Part shown: positions 1 through 7,428 of the stretch, in pieces
Numbering within the stretch: the first letter of the stretch is position 1
Layout: each line of letters opens with the position of its first letter
NCBI RefSeq assembly: GCF_947500125.1
Contig: NZ_CANMRA010000007.1
Location: 101,971-165,970, forward strand
Source: an uncultured Kocuria sp.
GTDB lineage: Bacteria > Actinomycetota > Actinomycetes > Actinomycetales > Micrococcaceae
Length of the DNA stretch: 64,000 nucleotides
Direction: 5' to 3'
Made by a program: the position numbers and the translations under genes
The notes under the pieces: model-generated
What the model saw: the letters and a program-made list of their open reading frames with translations, nothing else
What the model was told of the DNA's origin: nothing
Databases searched by the model: none

Positions 1-1
1 G

Positions 2-241
2 AAGGTCGGCGCCGCGGACCTGGAGGTCCACGCCGCCCTGTCCGCCTCCGGGGACCGGATGAACGACGTGCGCTTCGTCGGGGACCGGCTGGTCGCCACC
101 GGCGACGACGGCGTGGTGCGCAGCTGGTTCGTCGAAGCGGAGGACGCGGTGGCCGAGGTCTGCTCGACCCGCGGCGACCCCATCACCGAGGACGAATGGC
201 GCCGGCACGTGACGGGCGCCCCCTACCGGGACCTGTGCTGA
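2..241 (+). CDS. WD40-repeat-like protein, C-terminal fragment
   Basis: Open from the left edge of the window, so only about 79 C-terminal residues are visible. They read as one degenerate WD40 blade (GDDGVVRSW near the middle) followed by a tail with EDEWRRHVTGAPYRDLC. A tail with a Trp-Arg-Arg pair and a PYR-x-C end is typical of bacterial WD40 proteins from multi-domain signalling or NTPase fusions. Nothing upstream is visible, so the full architecture and function cannot be named. The stop codon lies inside the first unit of a 12-bp tandem repeat. The downstream gene is on the opposite strand. Confidence 0.55.
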   Translation, partial: KVGAADLEVHAALSASGDRMNDVRFVGDRLVATGDDGVVRSWFVEAEDAVAEVCSTRGDPITEDEWRRHVTGAPYRDLC

Positions 242-291
242 GTCCTGTGCTCGGTCCTGTGCTCGGTCCTGTGCTGAGTCCTGTGCCGGGG
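232..291. repeat. 12-bp tandem repeat, about five units, over a stop codon
   Basis: Units of CCTGTGCTGAGT or CCTGTGCTCGGT run head to tail at 232-243, 244-255, 256-267 and 268-279, with a decayed fifth unit at 280-291. The first unit carries the TGA of the WD40-like gene; the array fills the gap to the convergent polymerase gene. Confidence 0.9.
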
Positions 292-295
292 CGGC

Positions 296-2044
296 TCACT
301 TGGCGTCCGCGTAGGACTCCACGACGGCCACGCTGACGGGGAACTCCACCGGGATCCGCCCGAACACCAGCCGGGCCGCCCGCTCGGCGCAGCCGCGGAC
401 CAGCTCGGCGGCGCGCTCGGCGTCCTCCCGCGCGCAGTGCAGCACGACCTCGTCGTGCAGGAAGAACACGAGCTCCGCGTCGACGCCCTCCTGCCGCAGC
501 GCCGAGCGGATGGCGCCCATCCAGCACACGGCCCACTCGGCCGCCGTGCCCTGGACCACGAAGTTGCGGGTGAAGCGGCCCTGGCCGCGGGCCATCGCCC
601 CGGCGCGCCGCTCGGCCTCCGCGGTGGCGGTGTCCCGCTGCGCCGCGTCCCACGCCGGGCCCGGCAGGGGAGACCAGCGGCCCAGGTGCGTGCACACCTG
701 CCCGCCCGTCTCGCCCACCCGGGCGGCCCGCTCCACGTAGTCCACGGCGCGGGGGAACATCCGGGCGAGGTGCGGCATGAGCCGGCCCGACTGGCCGGTG
801 GTGGCCCCGTACATCGCGCCCAGCATGGCCACCTTCGCCTGCGGGCGCTCGGTCAGCTCCGAACCCCGCTCCTCGCCGAGGTCCGCGATGGCCTGGTACA
901 GGTCCCGGCCGCGGGACGCGGCGGCCAGGGCGTCGTCGTGGGCCAGCGCCGCCAGGACCCGCGGCTCGAGCTGCGCCGCGTCGGCCACCACGAGCACGCG
1001 CCCCGGGTCCGCCCGCACGGCGTCCCGCACCACGTGCGGGATCTGCAGGGCGCCCCCGCCGCGGGCCGACCAGCGGCCGGTGACCACCCCGCCCACCACG
1101 TACTCGGGGCGGAAGCGGCCGTCCCGCACCCACGTGGCCAGCCAGTGCCACCCGTTGGCGCTGAGCAGCCGCGCCTGCTTCTTGTGCTCCAGGACGGGCT
1201 CGATCAGCGCCTGGCGCTGCGCGGCCAGGCCGGGCACGGCCCGCGCCCACTCGACGAGCTCCCACTGCCGGGTGCTCGTCACATCGATCCCCGCCGCCCG
1301 CATCGCCTTGAGCAGCTCCTGCGGGGAGTCCGGGTTCAGGCCGGGGGCGTGCAGGGTCTCCCGCAGCCGGGCCACGGTCTCCTCCATCCGCGGGGGTCGC
1401 TCCCCGGGCGCCGGCTCGGGGCCCAGCGCGTCCTCCAGCAGGGCCCGGTGGACGTCCTCGCGCCAGGGCACCCCGGCGTGCTGCATCTCCGCGGCGATCA
1501 GCGCGCCCTGGGACTCCGCGGCGAGCAGCAGGGTCAGCCGGCGGGGGTCCACGGCGCCCGCCACCGCGGCGAGCTGGGCGCGCAGCTCGCCGGCCAGCGC
1601 CGTCACGTCGGGGCCCGCGGCGCGGGGCAGGTCGAACAGGCTCGACTGGTCCTCGGACGGGGACGGCGGCGGGAGCAGCCCGGGCGCCTCGTCGGCGGGC
1701 AGCGGCGCCAGCACCGGCTCGTAGGGCAGCGGGTCCTCGGCGCCGGACCCGTGGGCGGTGGCGGCCGTGGCCAGGATCGCCTGGCACAGCCGCAGGTCGT
1801 GGCAGCGCTCCACCCGGGCGCCGGCGGCCAGCAGCTGTGGGTAGACCGCGCCCGTGCGCTCCCAGGTCCAGCGCGGCGGGGTGGACCCGTCCCGCCGGGC
1901 GGTCTCCTCGCGGTCGGCGACGAACGCGGCCAGCTCCCCGGCGGGCACGTCGATCCCGGGCCCGTCCGGGGCGCCGGCTCCCGTCAGGACCTGGACCCGG
2001 TGCCCGCTCCGGCCCTCCTGCGCTGGTCCCACCACGATGTGCAT
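296..2044 (-). CDS. Pol I-type DNA polymerase without 5' nuclease domain
   Basis: 582 residues. It matches family A polymerases usually annotated as bifunctional 3'-5' exonuclease/DNA polymerase in Actinobacteria. Visible polymerase motifs are motif A (ADAAQLEPRV, 354-363), the O-helix (AKVAMLGAMYG, 403-413, with Lys404 and Tyr412) and motif C (LHDE, 529-532). There is no 5'-3' nuclease domain, and the N-terminal 150 residues show no clear DEDD exonuclease carboxylates, so the proofreading activity implied by the family name is doubtful. The position of Phe762 of E. coli Pol I is Leu408 here. The ATG at 2044 is preferred over a GTG at 2062 because a GACAAT hexamer ends 6 nt upstream of it. 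Likely an accessory repair polymerase; role inferred. Confidence 0.85.
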   Translation of the reverse strand: MHIVVGPAQEGRSGHRVQVLTGAGAPDGPGIDVPAGELAAFVADREETARRDGSTPPRWTWERTGAVYPQLLAAGARVERCHDLRLCQAILATAATAHGSGAEDPLPYEPVLAPLPADEAPGLLPPPSPSEDQSSLFDLPRAAGPDVTALAGELRAQLAAVAGAVDPRRLTLLLAAESQGALIAAEMQHAGVPWREDVHRALLEDALGPEPAPGERPPRMEETVARLRETLHAPGLNPDSPQELLKAMRAAGIDVTSTRQWELVEWARAVPGLAAQRQALIEPVLEHKKQARLLSANGWHWLATWVRDGRFRPEYVVGGVVTGRWSARGGGALQIPHVVRDAVRADPGRVLVVADAAQLEPRVLAALAHDDALAAASRGRDLYQAIADLGEERGSELTERPQAKVAMLGAMYGATTGQSGRLMPHLARMFPRAVDYVERAARVGETGGQVCTHLGRWSPLPGPAWDAAQRDTATAEAERRAGAMARGQGRFTRNFVVQGTAAEWAVCWMGAIRSALRQEGVDAELVFFLHDEVVLHCAREDAERAAELVRGCAERAARLVFGRIPVEFPVSVAVVESYADAK

Positions 2045-2175
2045 CCGCCCATTGTCCTGCACGGGTCCGTCACGCTAGGCCGGTGCCCGGACTGCACACG
2101 CCACCGGGCCCGCCGGACCCCCGTCTGCCGTCCACAGCGGCGCCCCGGCCGGGACGGACCGGTCCCGTCCGCCCC

Positions 2176-2181
2176 GACAGT
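2176..2181 (+). promoter_or_regulatory. -10 hexamer of a leaderless promoter (ssd/tad operon)
   Basis: GACAGT ends 6 nt before the ATG at 2188. On the other strand GACAAT (2056-2051) ends 6 nt before the polymerase ATG, so the 2045-2187 gap looks like a divergent leaderless promoter pair. Confidence 0.45.
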
Positions 2182-2187
2182 GGGGCC

Positions 2188-3294
2188 ATGAGCACCGCCG
2201 CCCACCTCCCCGTCCCGGCCCCTGCGCTGCCCGCCCCCGCCGCCCGGGCGCGCACCGTGCGGCTCGTCAGCGACGACGCCGGGCTGCGCGCCACGGTCGA
2301 GCGCATCTGCGCCGCCGCCGGCGCCGACCTGCTGGCCGACCCGCCCGGTGCGGCGTCACAGGGCGCCGCACCGGGCACCGGCGCGGACACCGACCTCGTG
2401 GACGTGCGCCACGCCGTGCGGGGCCGGGTCCGGCCGGGCACGGTGCTCGTGGGCCGGCCCGAGGACCCGGGGATCTGGGACCGTGCGGCCGACCTCGGCG
2501 GCTGCGCCGTGGCCGTGCTGCCGGACGCCGCCGGGTGGCTCGCCGACCTGCTCACCGCCGGATCCGGCGGCCCGGGCGGCTCGGGCGGTCCGGGTGGCAC
2601 GGGACGGGTGCTGGGCGTGCTCGGCGCCGTGGGCGGGGCCGGCACCTCCACGCTGGCGTGCTGGCTCGCCGACCGCGCCGCGCGCGAGGACCGGCCGGCC
2701 GTGCTCGTGGACGGGGACCGCGCGGGCTGCGGCATCGACGTCCTGCTGGGCCTCGAGGACCAGGACGGTCTGCGCTGGCCGGACCTGCTCCGGATCGCCG
2801 GGACGGTGCACGCCGAGCAGCTGTGGCCGGCCATGGCCCGGACGGGGCCGCTGCGCTGGCTCTCCTGGGACCGTTCCCTGCCGGACGGAGCCGCCGCGCC
2901 GTACGCCGCCGTGCTCGAGGCGCTGCGCCGGGCGGCGGCCCTCGTCGTCGTGGACCTGGGCCGGGCGGGGCCGGGCGCGGCCGACACAGCGGCCCTGTGC
3001 GACGAGGTCCTCGTGCTCATGCCCCGGACGGTGCGCGGCGTGCTGGCCGCGCGGTGGGCCGCGGGCCTCCTGGCGGGCGCCACGACCCGTCTGGTGCCGG
3101 CCGGGCTCAACGTGGCCGACGTCGACGACGCCCTCGCCGCGGCCACGACCGGGCTGCCCGTCGCGGGCGCCCTGCGCTTCTCCGGCGCGGTGCCGGAGGC
3201 CGCCGAGACGGGCCGCCTGCTCGAGGCGGGCCGCTCGCGCCGGCTCGCCCGGGACGTGGCGGGCCTGCTCGAGGCCGTCGGGGCGTCCCGGTGA
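2188..3294 (+). CDS. ssd: Septum site-determining-like protein Ssd (CpaE/TadZ-type ATPase)
   Basis: 368 residues. A receiver-like N-terminal half (21-120), a Gly/Pro/Ser linker (126-139) and a MinD/ParA-type ATPase fold from about 141 (GVLGAVGGAGTSTLA, then VLVDGDRAGCG). The P-loop reads GGAGTST and lacks both signature lysines of KGGxGKT, a form also known in CpaE/TadZ-like proteins that localise pili. It is the first gene of the Tad operon, in the same position as Rv3660c (ssd) in M. tuberculosis, and its stop overlaps the TadA start by 4 bp. The ATG at 2188 is chosen because the GACAGT hexamer sits 6 nt upstream and the frame further up overlaps the polymerase gene. Likely a polar localisation factor for the pilus or cell division; inferred. 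Confidence 0.8.
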   Translation: MSTAAHLPVPAPALPAPAARARTVRLVSDDAGLRATVERICAAAGADLLADPPGAASQGAAPGTGADTDLVDVRHAVRGRVRPGTVLVGRPEDPGIWDRAADLGGCAVAVLPDAAGWLADLLTAGSGGPGGSGGPGGTGRVLGVLGAVGGAGTSTLACWLADRAAREDRPAVLVDGDRAGCGIDVLLGLEDQDGLRWPDLLRIAGTVHAEQLWPAMARTGPLRWLSWDRSLPDGAAAPYAAVLEALRRAAALVVVDLGRAGPGAADTAALCDEVLVLMPRTVRGVLAARWAAGLLAGATTRLVPAGLNVADVDDALAAATTGLPVAGALRFSGAVPEAAETGRLLEAGRSRRLARDVAGLLEAVGASR

Positions 3295-4496
3295 GCGCCG
3301 CGCTCCCCGGCCGGCAGCCCGTCCTGCCGGGCGCCCTGCTGGACGACGTGCGGGACCGGCTGCTGTCCGCCCCCGGGCCGGTCACGGACGCCGACATCGC
3401 CGAGGCCGTGCACGCGAGCGGCCGGGTGCTCGGGGCCGCCGGCACCCTGCGCGCGGTGCAGGCCGTGCGCGCCGAGCTGACCGGCCTCGGCCCCCTCGAG
3501 CCGCTGCTGCCGCACCGGGGGCTCACCGACGTCTACGTCAACGGGCCCGAGCAGGTGTGGCTCGAGACCGAGTCCGGGGTGCGCCGGGTCCCGTCCCCCT
3601 TCGGCACCGACGCCGAGGTGCGCGCCCTGGCCGTGCGCCTCGTCACCGCCGCGGGACGGCGCCTCGACGCCGCCCACCCGTGCGTGGACGTCCAGACGGC
3701 CGCCGGCTACCGGGTGCACGCCGTGCTCCCGCCGATCTCCACGGGCGGGACCCTGCTCTCCGTCCGCTTCCGCAGCACGAGGACCCTGTCCCTGCCGGAC
3801 CTCGTGGACGCGGGGACCGTCCACCCCGGCACCGCCGAGCTGCTGGTGGGCGCCGTGCGCTCGGGCGCGAACTTCCTGGTCAGCGGCGCCACCGGGGCGG
3901 GGAAGACGACCGTCCTCAACGCTCTGCTCTCCTGCGCCCCGGAGCACGAGCGGATCGTGCTCGTCGAGGACGCCGCCGAGCTGCGGCCCGAGCACCCCCA
4001 CGTGGTCGGTCTCCAGGCGCGCCACGCCAACGCCGAGGGCGCGGGCGGCATCGACCTGGCGGAGCTCGTCCGGCAGGCCCTGCGGATGCGGCCCGACCGG
4101 CTCGTGGTGGGGGAGTGCCGCGGCGCCGAGGTCCGCGAGCTGTTCACGGCCCTGAACACCGGCCACGCCGGGGCGGGCACCGTGCACGCCAATTCTGCCG
4201 AGGCAGTCCCCGCCCGGCTCTCGGCGCTCGGCGCCCTGGCCGGGATGAGCCGGGACGCCGTCACGCTGCAGGCCGCGAGCGCCCTGGACCTGGTCGTCCA
4301 CGTGGCCCGAGGGGGCGGGCGCCGCGAGGTGCGGGCCGTGTCCCTGCTCGAGGACCGCGCCGGTGCCCTCGTCGCGGTGCCCGCGGCGGTCCGGGGTCAC
4401 GACGGAGTGCGTCGTGGTCCCGGCTGGGACGGGCTGTGCGCCCTGCTCGACCGCGCGCCCGCCACCGGCGAGGAACCCGCGGGGCGACGGCCGTGA
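3291..4496 (+). CDS. tadA: TadA-type pilus assembly ATPase
   Basis: 401 residues from a GTG that overlaps the ssd stop (GTGA). Secretion superfamily ATPase that powers Tad/Flp pilus assembly at the inner face of the membrane. Walker A GATGAGKTT (199-207), Asp box VLVEDAAE (223-230), Walker B RLVVGECRG (270-278) and His box GHAGAGTVHAN (291-301) are all intact, so it should be active. The N-terminal domain (about 1-150) has the VYVNGPEQVW segment usual for CpaF/TadA. Followed by TadB with another 4-bp overlap. Length is normal for the short actinobacterial form (Rv3659c-like). Confidence 0.93.
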   Translation: MSAALPGRQPVLPGALLDDVRDRLLSAPGPVTDADIAEAVHASGRVLGAAGTLRAVQAVRAELTGLGPLEPLLPHRGLTDVYVNGPEQVWLETESGVRRVPSPFGTDAEVRALAVRLVTAAGRRLDAAHPCVDVQTAAGYRVHAVLPPISTGGTLLSVRFRSTRTLSLPDLVDAGTVHPGTAELLVGAVRSGANFLVSGATGAGKTTVLNALLSCAPEHERIVLVEDAAELRPEHPHVVGLQARHANAEGAGGIDLAELVRQALRMRPDRLVVGECRGAEVRELFTALNTGHAGAGTVHANSAEAVPARLSALGALAGMSRDAVTLQAASALDLVVHVARGGGRREVRAVSLLEDRAGALVAVPAAVRGHDGVRRGPGWDGLCALLDRAPATGEEPAGRRP

Positions 4497-5257
4497 GCGC
4501 TGCCCCGGCCCTTCAGCTGGCCCTCTGCCTGTGCCTCGCCGGGGGCACGGCGGTGCTCCTCGCGGGGCCGGTCCACCGCGTCCGATCGGTCGCGCGGGCC
4601 GGCGCCGGCGCGGTCCCCGCGGCGCCGTGGTGGTCCCGGTTCGGCCGGGACGCCGCGGCGGAGGCCGCCGAGTGGATCGCGCTGCTGCGCCGGCTGGCGG
4701 CACTGCTGCAGGCGGGCCGGTCCCCGGCGGCCGCCTTCGAGGGAGCCGGCCCCGCCGGGGGCCGGAGTCCCCGCACGGGCACGGGCCGGCACATCGAGCT
4801 GCTGTGCACGTCCGTGGCGGCCGCCGCCCGGCTGGGGCTGGGCGTCTCGACCGCCCTGGCGGGGGTGCCGGCCCCGGAGCTCGGCCACCGTCCGCTGGAG
4901 CGGCAAGCCGTCGCCACCACGGCCGAGCTCTCCCTGTGCTGGGAGGTCTCCGAGCGCACCGGCGCGCCTCTCGCCGCTCTGCTCGGCGGCCTCGCCGACG
5001 CCCTCGAGGCGGAGCTGGACGCCGAGGCGGCACGCGGCACCGCGCTGGCCGGTCCCCGCTCCACCGTCCGGATCCTGACCTGGCTCCCGGTCCTCGGGAT
5101 CGGGCTGGGCATGCTCATGGGCGTCGACCCCCTGCGCACGCTCCTCACCACGCCGTGGGGACTGACCGCCCTCGTGGCCGGGGCCGTGCTCACGGCTCTC
5201 GGACGGGTGTGGACGCGCACGCTGATCGGCCGCGCCGAGGCGGTGGGGGCGCGATGA
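4493..5257 (+). CDS. tadB: TadB-like inner membrane platform protein (GspF family)
   Basis: 254 residues from a GTG overlapping the tadA stop. An N-terminal membrane segment (about 8-25) is followed by a helical cytoplasmic GspF-like domain (WIALLRRLAALLQAG at about 62-76, then LSLCWEVSERTG) and two C-terminal membrane segments (about 196-215 and 222-240). Together with TadC it would form the membrane platform on which the TadA ATPase works. Shorter than proteobacterial TadB, as expected for the actinobacterial Rv3658c-type protein. Part of an operon of 4-bp overlaps. Confidence 0.87.
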   Translation: MSAAPALQLALCLCLAGGTAVLLAGPVHRVRSVARAGAGAVPAAPWWSRFGRDAAAEAAEWIALLRRLAALLQAGRSPAAAFEGAGPAGGRSPRTGTGRHIELLCTSVAAAARLGLGVSTALAGVPAPELGHRPLERQAVATTAELSLCWEVSERTGAPLAALLGGLADALEAELDAEAARGTALAGPRSTVRILTWLPVLGIGLGMLMGVDPLRTLLTTPWGLTALVAGAVLTALGRVWTRTLIGRAEAVGAR

Positions 5258-5820
5258 CCGACCTCACCGCAGCCGCCGCCGGGCTGCTCCTGCTGGCCGC
5301 CGCGGTGCTGGCCGGCCTCCCGTCCCGCGCCAGACTCCGGGGGACGCCCCGCCCGGCCGCGGTCCGCCGACGCCCGCCCGGAGCCCACGTCTCCGCGGGG
5401 GTCCTCGTGGAGCTCACCGCCGCCATGCTGGACGCCGGTCTGCCGCTCGGGGAGGCCGTGGCCGTGCTGGGCGGGAGCCGCAAGGACGACACCGGGGCCG
5501 CCCTGGAAGGGGTGGGCTCCCGGTTGCGGCTGGGGCTCCCGTGGCACACGGCGTGGGCCTCGGCGGGAGAGCTGCCGGCGCACCTGGCCGACTACCGCGA
5601 GGCGCTCACGTTCACCGCGACCTCCGGGGCGCCCTCGGCCCGGAGCCTGCGCTCGCAGGCCGCCCAGGTCCGGCGGGCGGCCTACCGGCGGGCGGAGCGG
5701 GCCGCGGAGTCGCTGTCCGTCCAGCTCGTCCTGCCGCTGGGACTGTGCTCCCTGCCGGCCTTCGTCTGCTGGGGCGTCCTGCCGGTCGTGCTGGGACTCG
5801 TCCCCGAGGTGTTCGGATGA
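5254..5820 (+). CDS. tadC: TadC-like type II secretion F domain protein
   Basis: 188 residues; the ATG overlaps the tadB stop (ATGA). N-terminal hydrophobic segment (4-24), an F-type helical domain with the VSAGVLVELTAAMLDAG and LPLGEAV segments (about 46-70), and a C-terminal membrane hairpin (about 155-185). It is the second half of the two-protein platform and partner of TadB. The gene is last in the tight Ssd-TadA-TadB-TadC block; 255 bp separate it from the pilin gene. Confidence 0.85.
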   Translation: MTDLTAAAAGLLLLAAAVLAGLPSRARLRGTPRPAAVRRRPPGAHVSAGVLVELTAAMLDAGLPLGEAVAVLGGSRKDDTGAALEGVGSRLRLGLPWHTAWASAGELPAHLADYREALTFTATSGAPSARSLRSQAAQVRRAAYRRAERAAESLSVQLVLPLGLCSLPAFVCWGVLPVVLGLVPEVFG

Positions 5821-6026
5821 CGCCCCGCGCCCAGAGCCGCGGGCCCCCGCGCCCGGTCCGCCCCGCACCGGATCCCCGCCCCGCCCGCCGGGGCGCGGAC
5901 CGGCGCCCCGGTGCCGCGCCGTCCGTGCGCCGCCGCCGGACCGTACCGCGCGTCCTGCACCCGCTCGTCAGGTGCCTCCCGTCCCGTCCGGCTCGTCCGG
6001 TACAGCCCGTCCAGCACCTGTCCGTG

Positions 6027-6062
6027 CTGCATCTGCTCGTCCTGCATCTGCTCGTCCTGCAC
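6027..6062. repeat. 15-bp tandem repeat upstream of the pilin gene
   Basis: CTGCATCTGCTCGTC occurs at 6027-6041 and 6042-6056 and is followed by CTGCAC. It ends immediately before the GAAAGGA ribosome-binding site (6064-6070), so it lies in the 5' leader of the pilin mRNA. The rest of the 5821-6075 gap shows no convincing gene. Confidence 0.8.
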
Positions 6063-6075
6063 CGAAAGGAACGTC

Positions 6076-6369
6076 ATGTCCCAGCACCAGATCGCACCGT
6101 CCCGTCCCGCCCGGAAGCGCCGCAGCCTCCCGGGGCTCGACCCGGGAGCCCTCACCGGGGGCCGCACCGCCGCGCCGTCCGCCCGCGGGACCACCAGGCC
6201 CCGTCCGCTCGCCCGGACCGGGGACGCGGACCTCGGCGCCACCACCGTGGAGTACGCCATGGTGGTGCTCGCCGCCGCGGCCTTCGGCGGCGTCATGGCC
6301 GCGGTGCTGTCCTCCGGCCAGGTGCGCGAGCTCCTGACCGCGATCATCGAGAAGGCGCTCGGCGTCTGA
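6076..6369 (+). CDS. Flp-type pilin, DUF4244 family
   Basis: 97 residues; ATG preceded by GAAAGGA 6 nt upstream. The sequence GATTVEYAMVV (54-64) has the Flp prepilin signature: Gly54 before the cleavage site, Glu at +5 (Glu59) and Tyr at +6 (Tyr60), followed by a hydrophobic stretch. Processing after Gly54 would leave a 43-residue mature pilin and remove an unusually long leader rich in Arg and Pro. It corresponds to Rv3656c of M. tuberculosis. Probably the major structural subunit of the Tad pilus. No prepilin peptidase gene is in the window. A strong hairpin follows at 6382-6425. Confidence 0.85.
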   Translation: MSQHQIAPSRPARKRRSLPGLDPGALTGGRTAAPSARGTTRPRPLARTGDADLGATTVEYAMVVLAAAAFGGVMAAVLSSGQVRELLTAIIEKALGV

Positions 6370-6381
6370 GCGTCCGCCCCT

Positions 6382-6425
6382 CGCAGGGGTCCGTGGCGCC
6401 CTCCCCGGCGCCACGGGCCCCTGCG
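6382..6425 (+). terminator. Strong hairpin between pilin and TadE genes
   Basis: A 19-bp stem (6382-6400 with 6407-6425; one G-U pair, otherwise perfect) around a 6-nt loop, 12 bp after the pilin stop. No T-run. It may act as a partial terminator or as 3' stabiliser of the pilin mRNA so that pilin is made in excess over the downstream proteins. Confidence 0.7.
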
Positions 6426-6493
6426 GGTGCTCGCCGTCCCGTCCGGCCGCCGCACCGCGCGGCCACGCACCGTGTTCCCATGAGGAGTCCGCC

Positions 6494-7006
6494 ATGCCCG
6501 CCGACCGTCCCCGTTGCTGTGCGCGATGTCGTTCTCGCTCTCGTCCGGTTCGTCGACCCCGTCCCTGTCCTTCCTGCCGACGCCCCGGTTCCCGTCCCGC
6601 TTCCCCGCCCGGCTCCCGCTCCGGGCCCGGGCCACGGCCCGCCCCGCCGGACCACGGCGCCGTCACCGCCGAGACCGCAGTGCTCCTGCCCGCCCTCGTG
6701 CTGCTCCTGGCGGTTCTCCTCGCGGCCGCCGCGGCCGGGATGACCCTGATCCGGTACGAGGAGGCCGCGCGGGCCTCGGCCCGGGCCGCCGCCCGCGGCG
6801 AGAGCGCCGCCGTGGTCCGCTCCACGGCGCTGCGCGTGGCCGGGGAGGACGCCGCGATCCGCCTGGGCGGGAACGCCGGGACGGTCACCGTCACCGTCAC
6901 CGGGCCCGCTCCCGGCGTCCTCGGGACCTGGGGCGGCTGGGAGCTGCGCGCGGACGCCTCCGCCGAGACGGAGGGAGCCGGCGCCGCCGGTGGGCACGGT
7001 GGCTGA
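6494..7006 (+). CDS. TadE-like minor pilin
   Basis: 170 residues; AGGAG lies 7 nt before the ATG. After an Arg/Pro/Ser/Cys-rich leader of about 55 residues comes GAVTAETAVLLPALVLLL (55-72), a prepilin-like site with Glu at +5 (Glu60) and a membrane helix up to about 82, then a short extracellular domain. TadE proteins are pseudopilins of the Tad apparatus; this is the Rv3655c position. The leader is as long and basic as that of the neighbouring pilin, which supports it being real rather than a wrong start. Overlaps the next gene by 17 bp. Confidence 0.8.
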   Translation: MPADRPRCCARCRSRSRPVRRPRPCPSCRRPGSRPASPPGSRSGPGPRPAPPDHGAVTAETAVLLPALVLLLAVLLAAAAAGMTLIRYEEAARASARAAARGESAAVVRSTALRVAGEDAAIRLGGNAGTVTVTVTGPAPGVLGTWGGWELRADASAETEGAGAAGGHGG

Positions 7007-7424
7007 GCGCGCGGTGCGGGGAGAGCCGGAACGGCCCCGCCGCGGTCGTGACCGGGACGGTGACCGGGGGAGCGGCACCGTGCACGCGCTGACCCTCACC
7101 CTGGTGCTGGGCGTGCTGCTGCTGACCGTGCTGCTGCTCGCCCAGGCAGGGATCGCGACCCACCGCGCCGGCAAGGCCGCCGACCTCGCGGCGCTCGCCG
7201 CCGCCGACACCGCCCGTGGACTCGTGGCCGGCGACCCGTGCGGCACCGCCGAGCGCGTGGCCCGGGACAACGGGGCGCTGCTCGAGCTGTGCGAGCTCGT
7301 GGAGCCGGGGCGCGTCGTCGTCGACGTGCGCACCACCGTGGTCCTCGACGGGCCGCTCGCCCGGATCGGGGCCGCCCGCGGCGTGTCCCGGGCGGGGCCA
7401 CCGGAGGTCTCCGGTGCGCCGTGA
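6990..7424 (+). CDS. TadE-like protein of the Rv3654c family
   Basis: 144 residues from a GTG at 6990 (a GTG at 6999 is also possible), overlapping the previous gene. A basic leader of about 27 residues ends in GSGTVHALTLTL, then a hydrophobic helix (to about 52) and a small Ala-rich domain with a Cys pair (DPCGT, ELCEL). This matches the secretion/helicase-neighbourhood TadE-like family (Rv3654c). The Glu at +5 seen in the two pilins upstream is absent. It ends 4 bp from the end of the convergent helicase gene. Confidence 0.78.
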   Translation: MGTVAERAVRGEPERPRRGRDRDGDRGSGTVHALTLTLVLGVLLLTVLLLAQAGIATHRAGKAADLAALAAADTARGLVAGDPCGTAERVARDNGALLELCELVEPGRVVVDVRTTVVLDGPLARIGAARGVSRAGPPEVSGAP

Positions 7425-7428
7425 GGGA

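Noticed and set aside
5817..6370. Plus-strand frame between tadC and the pilin gene, reading through the 15-bp repeat
   Set aside because: Composition is Arg/Pro/His-rich without a recognisable domain, and the pilin gene in another frame has the ribosome-binding site and the processing motif.
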